NCBI RefSeq assembly: GCF_947090775.1
Contig: NZ_OX352321.1
Coordinates: 248,001 to 312,000, forward strand
From: Pseudarthrobacter sp. MM222
GTDB lineage: Bacteria; Actinomycetota; Actinomycetes; Actinomycetales; Micrococcaceae
DNA length: 64,000 nt
Reading direction: 5' to 3'
Position numbers and translations under genes: made by a program. Below the pieces are notes generated by a model. That model had not been told where the DNA came from and searched no databases. It worked only from the letters and a program-made list of their open reading frames with translations. Below are positions 35,001 to 43,346 of the stretch, piece by piece (the stretch's first letter is position 1; each line of letters starts with the position of its first letter).

Positions 35001-36228
35001 TCCGGAGCCTTGCCCGTGGCTTGCTGCCTCAGTGGCTTCCGGCGCGGCGTATTGCGGAGACCGTTTCGGCAAGATCGAGGAGCGGTCAATGATCGACGGC
35101 GGCCTGACCGGGAAAAGGTTCGACCCTCAGCGCGGCGATGTGGGCGAGTTGATGGTCTCGGCGGACGGACGGACTTTGGTCGCCGTGGGCGCGTCCGAGC
35201 CCGTGATCACCCGCTGGCGGTTGGATGGCAGCGGCCCGGTGGCCACCCTGATCGCGGAAGGTCAGGTGAATCTGGACCGCTACGACATCTCTGGCTCACG
35301 CCTCGTCACCGCGACGCGGAGCCCGGGGTCGAAGCGGTCCGACGAGTTCAGCGACTACTCCCTCTGGGATGCCGACGCCGACGCGCGCGTGCGGCGGATG
35401 GGGGTGATCGAAGGTGCCGGCTGGGTGGCGCCGAACGCGCTCGCTGCGTACTTTCCAGCGGAGGAGGCGCTCGGATACTTGGATGCCGTCACCGGTGAGC
35501 GCGTCTACGGCGATGCGGTCCCCCTCGACGCCTCCAATCTCTGGCCGGCGGCATCCGGCGATCGGCTCCATGTTCTGTTCACTGACGGCACCATCTGGAC
35601 GGTAGAGAACGCGACGATGACGCGGATTGAGCCAACACTGCACGTCGACGGCGAACCGCGCGCCATCTCAACCGACGCGGCGGGGCGCGTCCTGGTTTCG
35701 TCCCTCACACCGGAGGGACCGGTCATGACTCTTCTGGACGGGCTCACGGGCGAGACGCTCATCGACGCGGTGCCCGGCGGCGACGTCAGCGTGCTTGCGC
35801 CCGACGGTACTGTTTTCGGTTCGAACGCCCGCGGCCAGATCACCCAGTACGACGCACAGTTGCGCGCCCTCCGAACCCTCGCTGGAGCACGCGGAGAGAT
35901 ATCCCTGCTGCAGGTCAGCGACGACGGACGCGTGCTCATGGCCGGTGCCAATGACCAGACTGTCTCGGTATACGACACGGACACCGGCACGCGGCTCGGA
36001 ACCCCCCTGCCGGCGGATGCCCCCTTCATCAGCCCCGGCGTCCTGCGACCCGACGGAATGGCGGTCGCTGTCAACGGCAAGGCAGGAATTATCATCTGGA
36101 ACCTCGACCCGCGGCTCCACGTCGATCAGGCGTGCCTGCTGGCCGGCCGCAATCTCACCCGCACCGAGTGGGAAAGCTACCTCGGCGCGCTCGGCGAGTG
36201 GCGGGCCACCTGTCCCGAATTCGGTTGA
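32041..36228 (+). CDS. transmembrane SARP/BTAD regulator with STAND NTPase and beta-propeller
   Basis: A 1395-residue multidomain regulator. Residues 1-90 are an OmpR-type winged helix and 95-245 a BTAD helical domain, together the SARP module. Residues about 258-560 are an nSTAND1-like NTPase, with Walker A GPSGCGKSS (Lys300) and Walker B LLVIDQFEE (Asp344). A helical region is followed by one membrane helix at about 661-681. Residues 730-1395 are WD40-like beta-propeller repeats that should lie outside the cell. This would link an outside sensor directly to a cytoplasmic DNA-binding domain. Target genes and ligand are unknown; the divergent LamG lipoprotein is the best partner candidate. 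Confidence 0.85.
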   Translation: MGVSVLGAVQVDGAPRLAPREQIVLSVLALRNGEVTSTGTLADAIWGDVLPGTWRKQLQASVGVVRRAVGSERIETSANGYRLQLEDGDLDISRFENQIGRGRMHLDGGQPGRAVAELRRSLAIAPTDPFPALRGWRGATDDIARILELRHGVEDDLLRARLATGDHPTVAADAARAVAAEPLREARWWALALAQYRSGRQGEALATLRRVRALLADELGADPGSELQTLEKAILQQDPGLLDVPATQDGDDLCPYPGLAPFGIDDAERFFGRDTDIAATAERLTRDGFCVVSGPSGCGKSSLLRAGVAPMFLGRGDEVTITTPARSLPALSVGDGSRHLLVIDQFEEAFAAAAPVAAAEYCAGVARQLDEGHRVAIVVRSDLLDACASQPGIAPLLATGLQVLTAPAAAALTAAIKEPARQAGLTFEAGLVDLMVSETEAHPGGLPLLAHALAETWARREGSTLTLEAYRGTGGLSGSISRTAERLYLSLTEPDRQGCRLLLLRLVSITHGDSIVHRPLPLRALTGDRGLEGIVGRLAAARLLTVEADMVSLSHEAISRAWPRLHDWLEVDREAHRVLEHLSRAAVGWAESGESDDELYRGARLAAARELIDENPGSLTRTESRFVRASIEGADRGERERRERAINDARQNVRLRRLLRTVAGVLGVAVITGVLAVSGAVEASRRSEESRGAQQEAQLEAMVGQSSALRSSARDLATLLAVEAYRRWPDDARVQSALLGVFSTEPGFLGYQRISGVDRLIAAALPGGTGAAVLLGDGNIARYDFETSAMSEPIGAPAYERSIVEGTVLGMSADGQRVVAAVPGEGAVCGSATPCTLVSAFDLPKGTRVLPPTAVNATVDDLVVDSTGAFAALADAGTGSVSILDLSNGLLSGRIENQTGPDIPRNVSIAFSASGKLVIGSSGGLLRIADPATGNVASEVQAPPGMVGVRLVDAGGGLVVGAGNDGLAAVDLKESRVVWSTGFTSSHPEPCPWLAASVASGAAYCGDRFGKIEERSMIDGGLTGKRFDPQRGDVGELMVSADGRTLVAVGASEPVITRWRLDGSGPVATLIAEGQVNLDRYDISGSRLVTATRSPGSKRSDEFSDYSLWDADADARVRRMGVIEGAGWVAPNALAAYFPAEEALGYLDAVTGERVYGDAVPLDASNLWPAASGDRLHVLFTDGTIWTVENATMTRIEPTLHVDGEPRAISTDAAGRVLVSSLTPEGPVMTLLDGLTGETLIDAVPGGDVSVLAPDGTVFGSNARGQITQYDAQLRALRTLAGARGEISLLQVSDDGRVLMAGANDQTVSVYDTDTGTRLGTPLPADAPFISPGVLRPDGMAVAVNGKAGIIIWNLDPRLHVDQACLLAGRNLTRTEWESYLGALGEWRATCPEFG

Positions 36229-36285
36229 CGCGACCTTCGGTCGACCGCCCGTCTCCGGGGTGGTCATGCTGGCCGCGCCGTGACC

Positions 36286-37017
36286 TCAACCCAGCCGGGC
36301 GACACTGCGGCGAGTCGGCCGCGGAGCGGCGCCGTCGGAGAAAAGTTGCGGAGTCGCTTGCTGGATCCGTTGCACATCCTCGAAAACGCCTCGCAGGTGC
36401 AGGCGGAGGGAGCTGTCGGCGTCGGCCGGGTTGTTGGCTTCCAGGGCGTCCACCACTGCGGTGTGCTGCTGGATCAGCGTTGCGATGGGCCTCGTGTCCA
36501 GCAGGCTCAAACGCCGAGCGCGATCGAGGTGCGCTTTTGCGGAGTTGACGGCAGCCCAAGCGGATTCGTGTCCGGCAAGCCGGAGGAGTTCGCGATGGAA
36601 TTCCTCGTCCAGGCGGAAGAACTCCTCCACGTCGCTTTTGGCATCAGCTTCCGTTTGGCTCTGGAGTATCGCCCGAAGTCCCGCAATGCCTGCGTCGTCG
36701 ACCGAGAGGTCGCGCAATGAGGCACACTCGATGGCCTCCCGGACGAATTGTGCTTCCGAAACGCGTCCCAGATCCACGAGTGAGACGAAGGATCCGATCT
36801 GCGGGTAGACCTGAACCAGTCCTTCTTCCCTGAGCAGGATCAGGCTCTCCCGCACCGGTGTGCGGCTGACACCCAATTCGTGCGCGAGCTCGTTCTCCGA
36901 CAGGGGTTCACCCGGAGGAAGCTGCAGGGAAATGATGCGGCGCCGCAGCGTTTCCAAGGTCTGGTCGCGCACGGAGAGCCGCAGCGGCTGCCCTTTGCTG
37001 TGTTTATCGGATGCCAT
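36286..37017 (-). CDS. GntR-family regulator (FadR/FCD type) of sugar-acid catabolism
   Basis: The 243-residue regulator has an N-terminal GntR winged helix (PLSENELAHELGVSRTPVRE, about residues 38-57) and a C-terminal FCD all-helical domain with the metal-binding pattern seen as LDEEFHRELL near residue 140 and QQHTAVVDAL near residue 190. FCD regulators usually sense sugar acids or other carboxylates. It is divergent from the MHS transporter and uronate genes, and an inverted repeat lies between them. Confidence 0.92.
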   Translation of the reverse strand: MASDKHSKGQPLRLSVRDQTLETLRRRIISLQLPPGEPLSENELAHELGVSRTPVRESLILLREEGLVQVYPQIGSFVSLVDLGRVSEAQFVREAIECASLRDLSVDDAGIAGLRAILQSQTEADAKSDVEEFFRLDEEFHRELLRLAGHESAWAAVNSAKAHLDRARRLSLLDTRPIATLIQQHTAVVDALEANNPADADSSLRLHLRGVFEDVQRIQQATPQLFSDGAAPRPTRRSVARLG

Positions 37018-37034
37018 GCCTCCAGTCTATTCTC

Positions 37035-37069
37035 TTGACACACTAGAATGGTAGTGCTTGTATGGTAGT
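37035..37069. promoter_or_regulatory. GntR operator and promoter region of the uronate cluster
   Basis: TTGACA (37035-37040) with TTGTAT 17 bp further is a possible plus-strand promoter. It overlaps the inverted repeat CACTA-N6-TAGTG (37041-37056), and the direct repeat ATGGTAGT occurs at 37048-37055 and 37062-37069, 14 bp apart. A bound GntR protein would cover the promoter. The repeats are directly seen; the binding protein is inferred. Confidence 0.6.
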
Positions 37070-37166
37070 AGTTACGAGGTGCCGCCGGTCACATGCTGAG
37101 AACACACCGGCCTCTCTCCCGTTCAACTCTCCCCTTCGTTTTTCATCGCCTGCAAAGGAGCATCAG

Positions 37167-38549
37167 ATGACTGAGAGCATCGCGCCGCCCACCACCAAAG
37201 CGGAAGCAAAACCCACTCAGGAACTGGCAAAGGTCGCCGTTTCCGGGTGGTTGGGAACCGCCATGGAATTCATGGACTTCCAGCTGTACTCGCTGGCAGC
37301 AGCCATCGTTTTCAACAAGCTCTTCTTCCCCGACGTCAGCCCGATCATTGGCCTGATCGCCGCCATGGCGACGTACGGCGTCGGCTACGTCGCCCGTCTT
37401 GCCGGCGCTGTCTACTTCGGCCGCATGGGTGACAGGATTGGCCGCAAAAAGGTCCTCTTCATCACCATCGCGCTGATGGGTGCGTCCACCACCCTCATCG
37501 GCGTCCTCCCCACCTACGCAATGATCGGCATCTGGGCTCCCATCCTGCTGGTTGCCCTTCGCCTTGCCCAGGGCTTCGGCGCCGGCGCCGAGATCGCCGG
37601 AGCCACGGTAATGCTGGCCGAGTTCGCTCCCGCCCGCCGCCGCGGACTCATCTCCTCCCTCGTCTGCCTCGGCACGAACTCCGGAACCCTCGCGGCCTCC
37701 GCCATCTGGGCAATCCTCGTCTCCACCCTGCCCGAAGACCAGCTCCTGAGCTGGGGCTGGCGCATTCCGTTCCTGCTCAGCTTCGTCCTGATGATCTTCG
37801 CCGTCTGGGTCCGCCGCTCCCTGAAGGAAAGCCCCGTCTTCGAGGAGCGCGCCGACGTCGTAGACGGTGTGGCACTGTCCAAGCGCGAAATCGCCGCGAC
37901 AGATGAACTCGCCAACACCAGCACCATCGAGGCTGCACTGCACCAGCGCAAGGGCAAGGCCTTCCTCATCGCCCTCGGCCTGCGCTTCGGGCAGGCCGGC
38001 AACTCGGGGCTGGTCCAGACCTTCCTCGTCGGTTACCTCGCCACCGTGCTCCTGGTCGACAAGAGCGTCGGCACCAGCGCCATCATGTACGGCTCCCTGC
38101 TCGGATTCCTCACCATCCCGGTGATGGGCCTGCTGGGTGACCGCTTCGGCCGGAGGCCGCTGTACCTGGTGCTGAGCTCGCTCACGGCACTGTTCGCCAT
38201 CCCCATGATGCTGATGGTCACCAGCGGCAACACCACCCTCATCACCGTGGCCATGGTCGTCGGCCTGAACCTCGGCGTCCTGAGCCTCTTCGCCATGGAA
38301 AGCGTCACCATGGCCGAGTTCTTCGGAGCACGTACCCGCTTCACCCAACTGGCACTGGCCAAGGAAATCGGCGGCATCCTGGCCACCGCCATCGGCCCGC
38401 TGCTGGCCGCCACCCTCACCGCCATCACCGGCCACTGGTGGCCGCTCGCCGCGATGCTCATCGCCTACTCCCTGATCACCCTGATCTCCGCGTTCGTGGG
38501 ACCCGAAGTCCGTGGCCGCGACATGGTCCGCCTGGAAGATGCCGTATGA
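37167..38549 (+). CDS. MFS transporter, metabolite:H+ symporter (MHS) family
   Basis: The 460-residue importer has twelve predicted helices and the MHS motif GRMGDRIGRKK after helix 2. WLGTAMEFMDFQLYSLAA in helix 1 is the MHS opening, and ALRLAQGFGAGAEIAGA is the conserved helix 4 block. MHS members import carboxylates, and position before five sugar-acid enzymes suggests glucuronate, gluconate, idonate or a related acid. ATG 37167 has AAAGGAG 8 nt upstream. Its stop overlaps the dehydrogenase start by 4 nt. Confidence 0.9.
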   Translation: MTESIAPPTTKAEAKPTQELAKVAVSGWLGTAMEFMDFQLYSLAAAIVFNKLFFPDVSPIIGLIAAMATYGVGYVARLAGAVYFGRMGDRIGRKKVLFITIALMGASTTLIGVLPTYAMIGIWAPILLVALRLAQGFGAGAEIAGATVMLAEFAPARRRGLISSLVCLGTNSGTLAASAIWAILVSTLPEDQLLSWGWRIPFLLSFVLMIFAVWVRRSLKESPVFEERADVVDGVALSKREIAATDELANTSTIEAALHQRKGKAFLIALGLRFGQAGNSGLVQTFLVGYLATVLLVDKSVGTSAIMYGSLLGFLTIPVMGLLGDRFGRRPLYLVLSSLTALFAIPMMLMVTSGNTTLITVAMVVGLNLGVLSLFAMESVTMAEFFGARTRFTQLALAKEIGGILATAIGPLLAATLTAITGHWWPLAAMLIAYSLITLISAFVGPEVRGRDMVRLEDAV

Positions 38550-39580
38550 AAGCGGTCGTAGTCCACGGAGCGAACGACCTCCGCATCGACGAGCGCCCCG
38601 AGCCCGTCGCCGGACCCGGCGAGGTAGTCATCGACGTCGAATGGGGCGGGATCTGCGGCTCGGACCTCTCGTACTGGCGGCACGGCGCCTCCGGGACCGC
38701 GGCCCTGAAGTCGCCGCTCGTCCTCGGTCATGAAGTGGCCGGCCGGATCGCCCAGCTGGGCGCCGGAGTGCACAATCTCGAGGTTGGCCAGCCGGTTACC
38801 GTGCATCCCGCGGAGCTTGTGGGAGATGGAATCATGCCGGATCGCCTGGCGGGCCGTACCAACCTCTACCCACGCATCAGGTACTTCGGTTCGGCGGCCT
38901 TTGACCCGCACACCGACGGCGGGTTCAGCGAGCGGAAGGTCGCCAGGGCGTCGCAGATCCGTCCGTTGCCCGACGGCGTGGACACCCTGCGCGGCGCCCT
39001 CGCCGAACCGCTCGCCGTCGCCATGCACGCAGTTGGCCGGGCACGGTCCCTCGCCGGCCGGGATGTCCTGGTCAACGGCGCCGGGCCGATCGGCTCACTC
39101 GTGGTCGCGGCGGCCAAGTACGCCGGCGCGAGGACGGTCATCGCCGCGGACATCAACGATGATTCGCTGCGGATCGCCAAAGCCATGGGAGCAGACGAAG
39201 TCCTGAACGTCGCCGGCGGCGGCAGCCTTCCCGAGGACATGGAGCTGGTATTCGAAGCTTCCGGAATCCCGGCAGTACTGGGAGGTGTGCTGCGGGCCAC
39301 CGCCCGTGGCGGGACCCTGGTCCAGGTGGGCAACCTTCCCGGAGCCCCGGCGCCGGCTGCCCTCGGTGACCTGGTGACCCGTGAGATCACCTGGATCGGT
39401 TCCTACCGGTTCGTGGACGAGATCGGCGACGCACTCCGCGCCATGGCCAACGGCCTGGACGTCTCACCCGTCATCACCCACAAATTCGGCATCGACCAGG
39501 CGGAGGAAGCCATGCGCACCTCGGCAGACCCCGCCTCCGGCAGCAGCAAAGTCATGCTCCGGCTCAGCCCAACTGAATAG
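38546..39580 (+). CDS. idnD: L-idonate 5-dehydrogenase-like zinc alcohol dehydrogenase
   Basis: The 344-residue medium-chain dehydrogenase resembles IdnD, which oxidises L-idonate to 5-ketogluconate. GGICGSDLSYW and LGHEVAGR supply catalytic zinc ligands, and GAGPIGSLVVAAAK is the NAD-binding Rossmann motif. Odd feature: the structural-zinc lobe, where IdnD has four cysteines, reads VHPAELVGDGIMPDRL and has none, so the enzyme should carry only the catalytic zinc. Its start overlaps the transporter stop (ATGA). A strong hairpin lies between it and manD. Confidence 0.82.
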   Translation: MKAVVVHGANDLRIDERPEPVAGPGEVVIDVEWGGICGSDLSYWRHGASGTAALKSPLVLGHEVAGRIAQLGAGVHNLEVGQPVTVHPAELVGDGIMPDRLAGRTNLYPRIRYFGSAAFDPHTDGGFSERKVARASQIRPLPDGVDTLRGALAEPLAVAMHAVGRARSLAGRDVLVNGAGPIGSLVVAAAKYAGARTVIAADINDDSLRIAKAMGADEVLNVAGGGSLPEDMELVFEASGIPAVLGGVLRATARGGTLVQVGNLPGAPAPAALGDLVTREITWIGSYRFVDEIGDALRAMANGLDVSPVITHKFGIDQAEEAMRTSADPASGSSKVMLRLSPTE

Positions 39581-39584
39581 CAGC

Positions 39585-39616
39585 AGAGGCCGTTTTGAGG
39601 GCTCAGAACGGCCTCT
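39585..39616. terminator. hairpin between idnD and manD
   Basis: AGAGGCCGTT (39585-39594) pairs perfectly with AACGGCCTCT (39607-39616) over a 12-nt loop, starting 5 nt after the idnD stop. It has no U-tract. It may be a partial terminator or an RNA-processing site that sets lower or different expression for the four downstream genes, or a palindromic repeat inserted in the operon. Confidence 0.6.
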
Positions 39617-39664
39617 ACTGCGACCTACTTTAAGATCCCCCATCACCACCTGAAGGACCAACCA

Positions 39665-40876
39665 GTGAAGATCACCGACGCACGAGTAGTGGTTTCGTCG
39701 CCAGGACGGAATTACGTCACGCTCGTTATTGAAACCGAGGACGGCGTTACCGGCGTCGGCGACGCCACGCTGAACGGCCGCGAAATGGCCGTGGCGGCCT
39801 ACTTGTCGGAGCACCTGTGCCCGCTGCTGATCGGCCGCGACGCCCGCCGCATTGAGGACGCGTGGCAGTACTTCTACAAGGGCGCCTACTGGCGCCGCGG
39901 GCCGGTGACCATGACTGCGATCGCCGCGATCGACGTCGCGCTCTGGGACATCAAGGGCAAGGTGGCCGGCATGCCGGTCTACGAACTCCTGGGCGGGGCG
40001 GCCCGCGAGGGCGTCATGGTGTACGGGCACGCCAGCGGCTCGACGCTGGAGGACCTCAGCGCCGACTTCCAGCACCACCTGGACCTCGGGTACAAAGCCA
40101 TCCGTGCCCAGGCTGCCGTGCCGGGGCTGGAAAAGACCTACGGGATCGCACCCGTGGACGGCAGGACCTACGAGCCGGCCAGCGGCAACGTTCCCCAGGA
40201 GGACATGTGGGAGACCACGTCCTACCTGGACTTCGCACCCAAGATGATGGCGCACGTCCGCGAGCAGTTCGGCTACGGCGTGCACGTCCTGCACGACGTG
40301 CACCACCGCCTGACGCCGATCGAGGCCGGCCGCCTGGGTGCCTCGCTGGAGCAGTACCGTCCGTTCTGGATCGAGGATCCGACGCCGGCCGAGGACCAGT
40401 CGGCGTTCCGCCTGATCCGCCAGCACACCACCACGCCCATCGCCGTCGGCGAGGTGTTCAACTCGATCTGGGACTGCCAGCAGCTGATTACCGAACGCCT
40501 GATCGACTACATCCGCACGTCCGTTTCGCACGCCGGCGGCATCACGCACCTGCGCCGGATCTTCTCCCTCGCAGATCTGTACGGGGTCCGGTCCGGCTCG
40601 CACGGCGCCGGGGATCTTTCGCCGGTCTCCTTCGCCGCGGCCCTGCATGTGGACATGAGCATTCCGAACTTCGGCGTCCAGGAGTACATGGGCCACCGGG
40701 ACCCCGCAGGTGAGGTCTTCAAGACGTCCTACACCTTCACCGACGGCTACATGCACCCCGGGGACGCTCCGGGCATCGGCGTCGAATTCAATGAGGAGGC
40801 GGCCGCGGCCTTCCCGTTTGACCCGAAATACCTGCCCATCAACCGCCGGCTCGACGGGTCGGTGCACGACTGGTGA
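39665..40876 (+). CDS. manD: D-mannonate dehydratase, enolase superfamily
   Basis: The 403-residue enzyme dehydrates D-mannonate to 2-keto-3-deoxygluconate. It aligns with the ManD/RspA group: opening [16 protein letters not shown], and metal ligands in [11 protein letters not shown] (Asp), WIEDPTP (Glu) and AVGEVFNS (Glu). The DVHHR histidine is a catalytic residue of the group, and HGAGDLSPV forms the late loop. The start is GTG 39665 with AAGGA upstream. The group includes weak gluconate dehydratases, but the UxuB neighbour supports mannonate. Its stop overlaps the kinase start (GTGA). Confidence 0.92.
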   Translation: MKITDARVVVSSPGRNYVTLVIETEDGVTGVGDATLNGREMAVAAYLSEHLCPLLIGRDARRIEDAWQYFYKGAYWRRGPVTMTAIAAIDVALWDIKGKVAGMPVYELLGGAAREGVMVYGHASGSTLEDLSADFQHHLDLGYKAIRAQAAVPGLEKTYGIAPVDGRTYEPASGNVPQEDMWETTSYLDFAPKMMAHVREQFGYGVHVLHDVHHRLTPIEAGRLGASLEQYRPFWIEDPTPAEDQSAFRLIRQHTTTPIAVGEVFNSIWDCQQLITERLIDYIRTSVSHAGGITHLRRIFSLADLYGVRSGSHGAGDLSPVSFAAALHVDMSIPNFGVQEYMGHRDPAGEVFKTSYTFTDGYMHPGDAPGIGVEFNEEAAAAFPFDPKYLPINRRLDGSVHDW

Positions 40877-41889
40877 GCGCCTCAACAAACGAATCAGGCG
40901 TGTCCGCACAAGAGAACCGCCCCTACCGGCCCTTCGATGTGGTCGTGCTCGGTGAGATCCTCGTGGAGGTGGCAACCGACGTCGCGTTTGCCCATGGCGT
41001 GCCTGCGCTGGTGGGCATCTCCGGCGACGCGTTGAACGTCGCCGCGGCCGCCGCTGCGGCCGGAGCCCGCACCGGGCTGCTGGCGGTGCTGACCGACGAC
41101 GACCTCGGCCACGCCATCGCCGCCAGGATCCGCGAACTCGGCATTTCCGACGAGCTGCTGAAGTTCCGGACCGGCCAGCAGGGCGTCTACTTGGTGCACT
41201 CCGACCCGGAAGGCCAGCGCGAGTTCTCCTACGCCCGCTCGGGCAGCGTCGGGTCCACCCTGTGCCCCGACGACGTCGATCCGGGCGTCTTCTCCGCGGC
41301 GGGGGCCGTCATTGCCGGCGGCATCGCCTGCGCCATTTCCGCATCCTCGCGGGCTGCCGTTCTTAAAGCCGCGGCACTGTGCCGGCGCTTCGTTTTCGAT
41401 CCCAACTTCCGGCCCAGGCTCACCTCGGTGGAGGAGGCGACGGCGGTCCTCGCCGAACTGGCGCCGCGGACCTTCCTGGTCACTCCCTCCTTCCCGGGCG
41501 AAACGACCGCACTGCTGGACTGCGCCACGCCAAAGGAGGCTGCCGGCAAGCTGCACGCCCTCGGGGCTGCGAACGTGGCCGTGACCTGCGGTGCGGAGGG
41601 CATCCAGCTGGACGGTGAACTACTGGACCGTGACCACGGGTCCTCCTGGGTTCCTGCGATTCCGGCGCCGTCAGTCCTGGACCAGACCGGAGCGGGCGAC
41701 GCCTTCGTGGGCACGCTGACCGCCCGGATAGTGCTGGGCGACAACCTCGCCGCGGCCGCCCGGTTCGGCGCTGCCGCGGCATCGCTCGTGGTGGGCGGCA
41801 AGGGCGGGACCGGCTTCATCCCCACCTTTGAACAGACCAGCGCCCATGCCCTGCGGACCCCCGAAGGAGAACTGTCATCGCACGCCTAA
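40873..41889 (+). CDS. kdgK: 2-keto-3-deoxygluconate kinase (PfkB family)
   Basis: The 338-residue PfkB-family sugar kinase phosphorylates KDG to [12 protein letters not shown] and GGIACAIS lie at the N-terminal substrate side, FDPNFRPRL is the family block near residue 175, and [13 protein letters not shown] near residue 272 contains the catalytic Asp and anion hole. It starts at GTG 40873 overlapping the manD stop. Family kinases are hard to tell apart by sequence alone; the KDG assignment rests mainly on manD before it and eda after it. Its last 13 nt overlap the proposed uxuB start. Confidence 0.85.
   Translation: MSASTNESGVSAQENRPYRPFDVVVLGEILVEVATDVAFAHGVPALVGISGDALNVAAAAAAAGARTGLLAVLTDDDLGHAIAARIRELGISDELLKFRTGQQGVYLVHSDPEGQREFSYARSGSVGSTLCPDDVDPGVFSAAGAVIAGGIACAISASSRAAVLKAAALCRRFVFDPNFRPRLTSVEEATAVLAELAPRTFLVTPSFPGETTALLDCATPKEAAGKLHALGAANVAVTCGAEGIQLDGELLDRDHGSSWVPAIPAPSVLDQTGAGDAFVGTLTARIVLGDNLAAAARFGAAAASLVVGGKGGTGFIPTFEQTSAHALRTPEGELSSHA
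41864..41869 (+). promoter_or_regulatory. ribosome binding site that supports an AUC start for uxuB
   Basis: AAGGAG, a perfect anti-16S match, ends 7 nt before ATC at 41877, in frame with uxuB. No ATG, GTG or TTG exists in this frame between the stop at 41829 and GTG 41961, and the latter would cut the nucleotide-binding motif. Confidence 0.7.
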
Positions 41890-43346
41890 GCTCCGCGTCG
41901 CTGGCGGCCAGCGAAAGCCACCAGGAACTGCTGCCCCGTGAAAAACTGCGCCCCGGCATTGTGCACCTTGGCCTGGGCGCCTTCGCCCGCGCCCACACGG
42001 CGGTATTCACCGAGAACGCGATGCTGGCCTCCGGCGACTTCGGGTGGGGAATCATCGGCGTGACCCAGCGTTCGGACACTGTGGCCCGTCAAATGACGCC
42101 GCAGGACGGGCTCTTCACCGTGGCCGAGCGGGGGAGCGGTGCCGCTCCGCTCCGCGTGGTCTCCAGCATCGTGGAGGCCATCTCCGGCCGGGACAATCCC
42201 GGAGCCGTGGTGGACCGGATCGCCGATCCGTCGACGTCGGTCATCACGCTCACCATCACCGAGAAGGGCTACCGGATCGATCCCCGCACCGGAACCCTCA
42301 ACACCGGCGACGAACAGGTCCGGGCCGACCTATCCGGGGAGCCTCCGCAGACGGCCATCGGACAGATCGCCCGCGGGCTTCAGCAGCGCGCCCGCGCCGA
42401 CTCCGGACCCCTCACCGTGGTCTCGTGTGACAACCTTCCCGGCAACGGGGAGCTAACCCGGAGCCTCGTGCACGCCTTCGCCGCCGAACTGCCGACGGGC
42501 GAGGCAGAGCCGCTTCTGGCCTGGCTGGAGGCGAATGTCACGTTCCCCAACACCATGGTGGACCGGATGGTGCCGGCCACCACGGCCGGTGACCTGGACG
42601 CCGTCGAGCGTGAACTGGGCCTCCGGGACGAGGCCGCCGTGGTGGCAGAACCTTTCCTGCAGTGGGTGATCGAGGACAACTTCGCTTCGCACCGCCCGCG
42701 CTGGGAGGACGCTGGCGCGCTTTTCAGCTCCGACGTCGCAGCGTGGGAAGCTACGAAGCTGCGCCTGCTCAACGCCAGCCACTCCATGCTGGCGTACCTG
42801 GGGCTGGCAACGGGAAAGGCCACCATCAGCGACGCCGTGGGGGAGGAGGCCTTCCGCACAGCCTGCAGCCGCATGATGGCCGAGGACGCCCTCCCCAGCA
42901 TCACGCTTCCGGCCGGACTGGACGGCGCCGAGTATTGCGCCCAGGTGCTCCGGAGGTTCGCGAATCCCGCGCTGGGACACACTACCGCCAAGGTGGGAAG
43001 CGACGGCTCCCAGAAGATCGGGCTGCGGCTGCTGGCCACGGTCCGCGGCAGCCTGGACGCCGGCCGCGAGCCCCGGTGGGCGGCCCTGGCCGTGGCCGCC
43101 TGGATGCACCACGTGGCCTCCACCGCGACCCCGGACCTGAACGATCCGCTCGCGGCGGAGCTCCATGCGGCACTGCCGGCTACGCGCACGGCGGCAACGG
43201 TGGTTCCTGCGCTGCTTGGCTGCCGCAGCATCTTCGACGGCGGACTCGCGGCACACCAGGGGTTCGCGGACCTCCTCCTCCACTGGTACCGCACTATCGA
43301 CACCTCCGGGCTGGACGGCCTGAGAAATGAGATCAACCATGGCTGA
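41877..43346 (+). CDS. uxuB: fructuronate reductase (mannitol dehydrogenase family), AUC start
   Basis: The polyol-specific long-chain dehydrogenase interconverts D-fructuronate and D-mannonate with NAD(H). From the ATC at 41877 it is 489 residues. The N-terminus is [10 protein letters not shown], and the Rossmann motif IVHLGLGAFARAH falls at residues 28-40. NTMVDRMVP (near residue 223), FLQWVIEDNF (near 260) and KLRLLNASHSMLAYLG (near 300) are the family catalytic and binding blocks. A GTG at 41961 would start inside the first beta strand, so the upstream start is preferred. The frame overlaps kdgK by 13 nt and eda by 8 nt. A mannitol dehydrogenase role is possible but context favours UxuB. 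Confidence 0.85.
   Translation: MARLSSASLAASESHQELLPREKLRPGIVHLGLGAFARAHTAVFTENAMLASGDFGWGIIGVTQRSDTVARQMTPQDGLFTVAERGSGAAPLRVVSSIVEAISGRDNPGAVVDRIADPSTSVITLTITEKGYRIDPRTGTLNTGDEQVRADLSGEPPQTAIGQIARGLQQRARADSGPLTVVSCDNLPGNGELTRSLVHAFAAELPTGEAEPLLAWLEANVTFPNTMVDRMVPATTAGDLDAVERELGLRDEAAVVAEPFLQWVIEDNFASHRPRWEDAGALFSSDVAAWEATKLRLLNASHSMLAYLGLATGKATISDAVGEEAFRTACSRMMAEDALPSITLPAGLDGAEYCAQVLRRFANPALGHTTAKVGSDGSQKIGLRLLATVRGSLDAGREPRWAALAVAAWMHHVASTATPDLNDPLAAELHAALPATRTAATVVPALLGCRSIFDGGLAAHQGFADLLLHWYRTIDTSGLDGLRNEINHG

Noticed and set aside
41961..43346. GTG 41961 as the start of fructuronate reductase
   Set aside because: It would begin within the first strand of the nucleotide-binding fold and has no ribosome site, whereas ATC 41877 has a perfect one.
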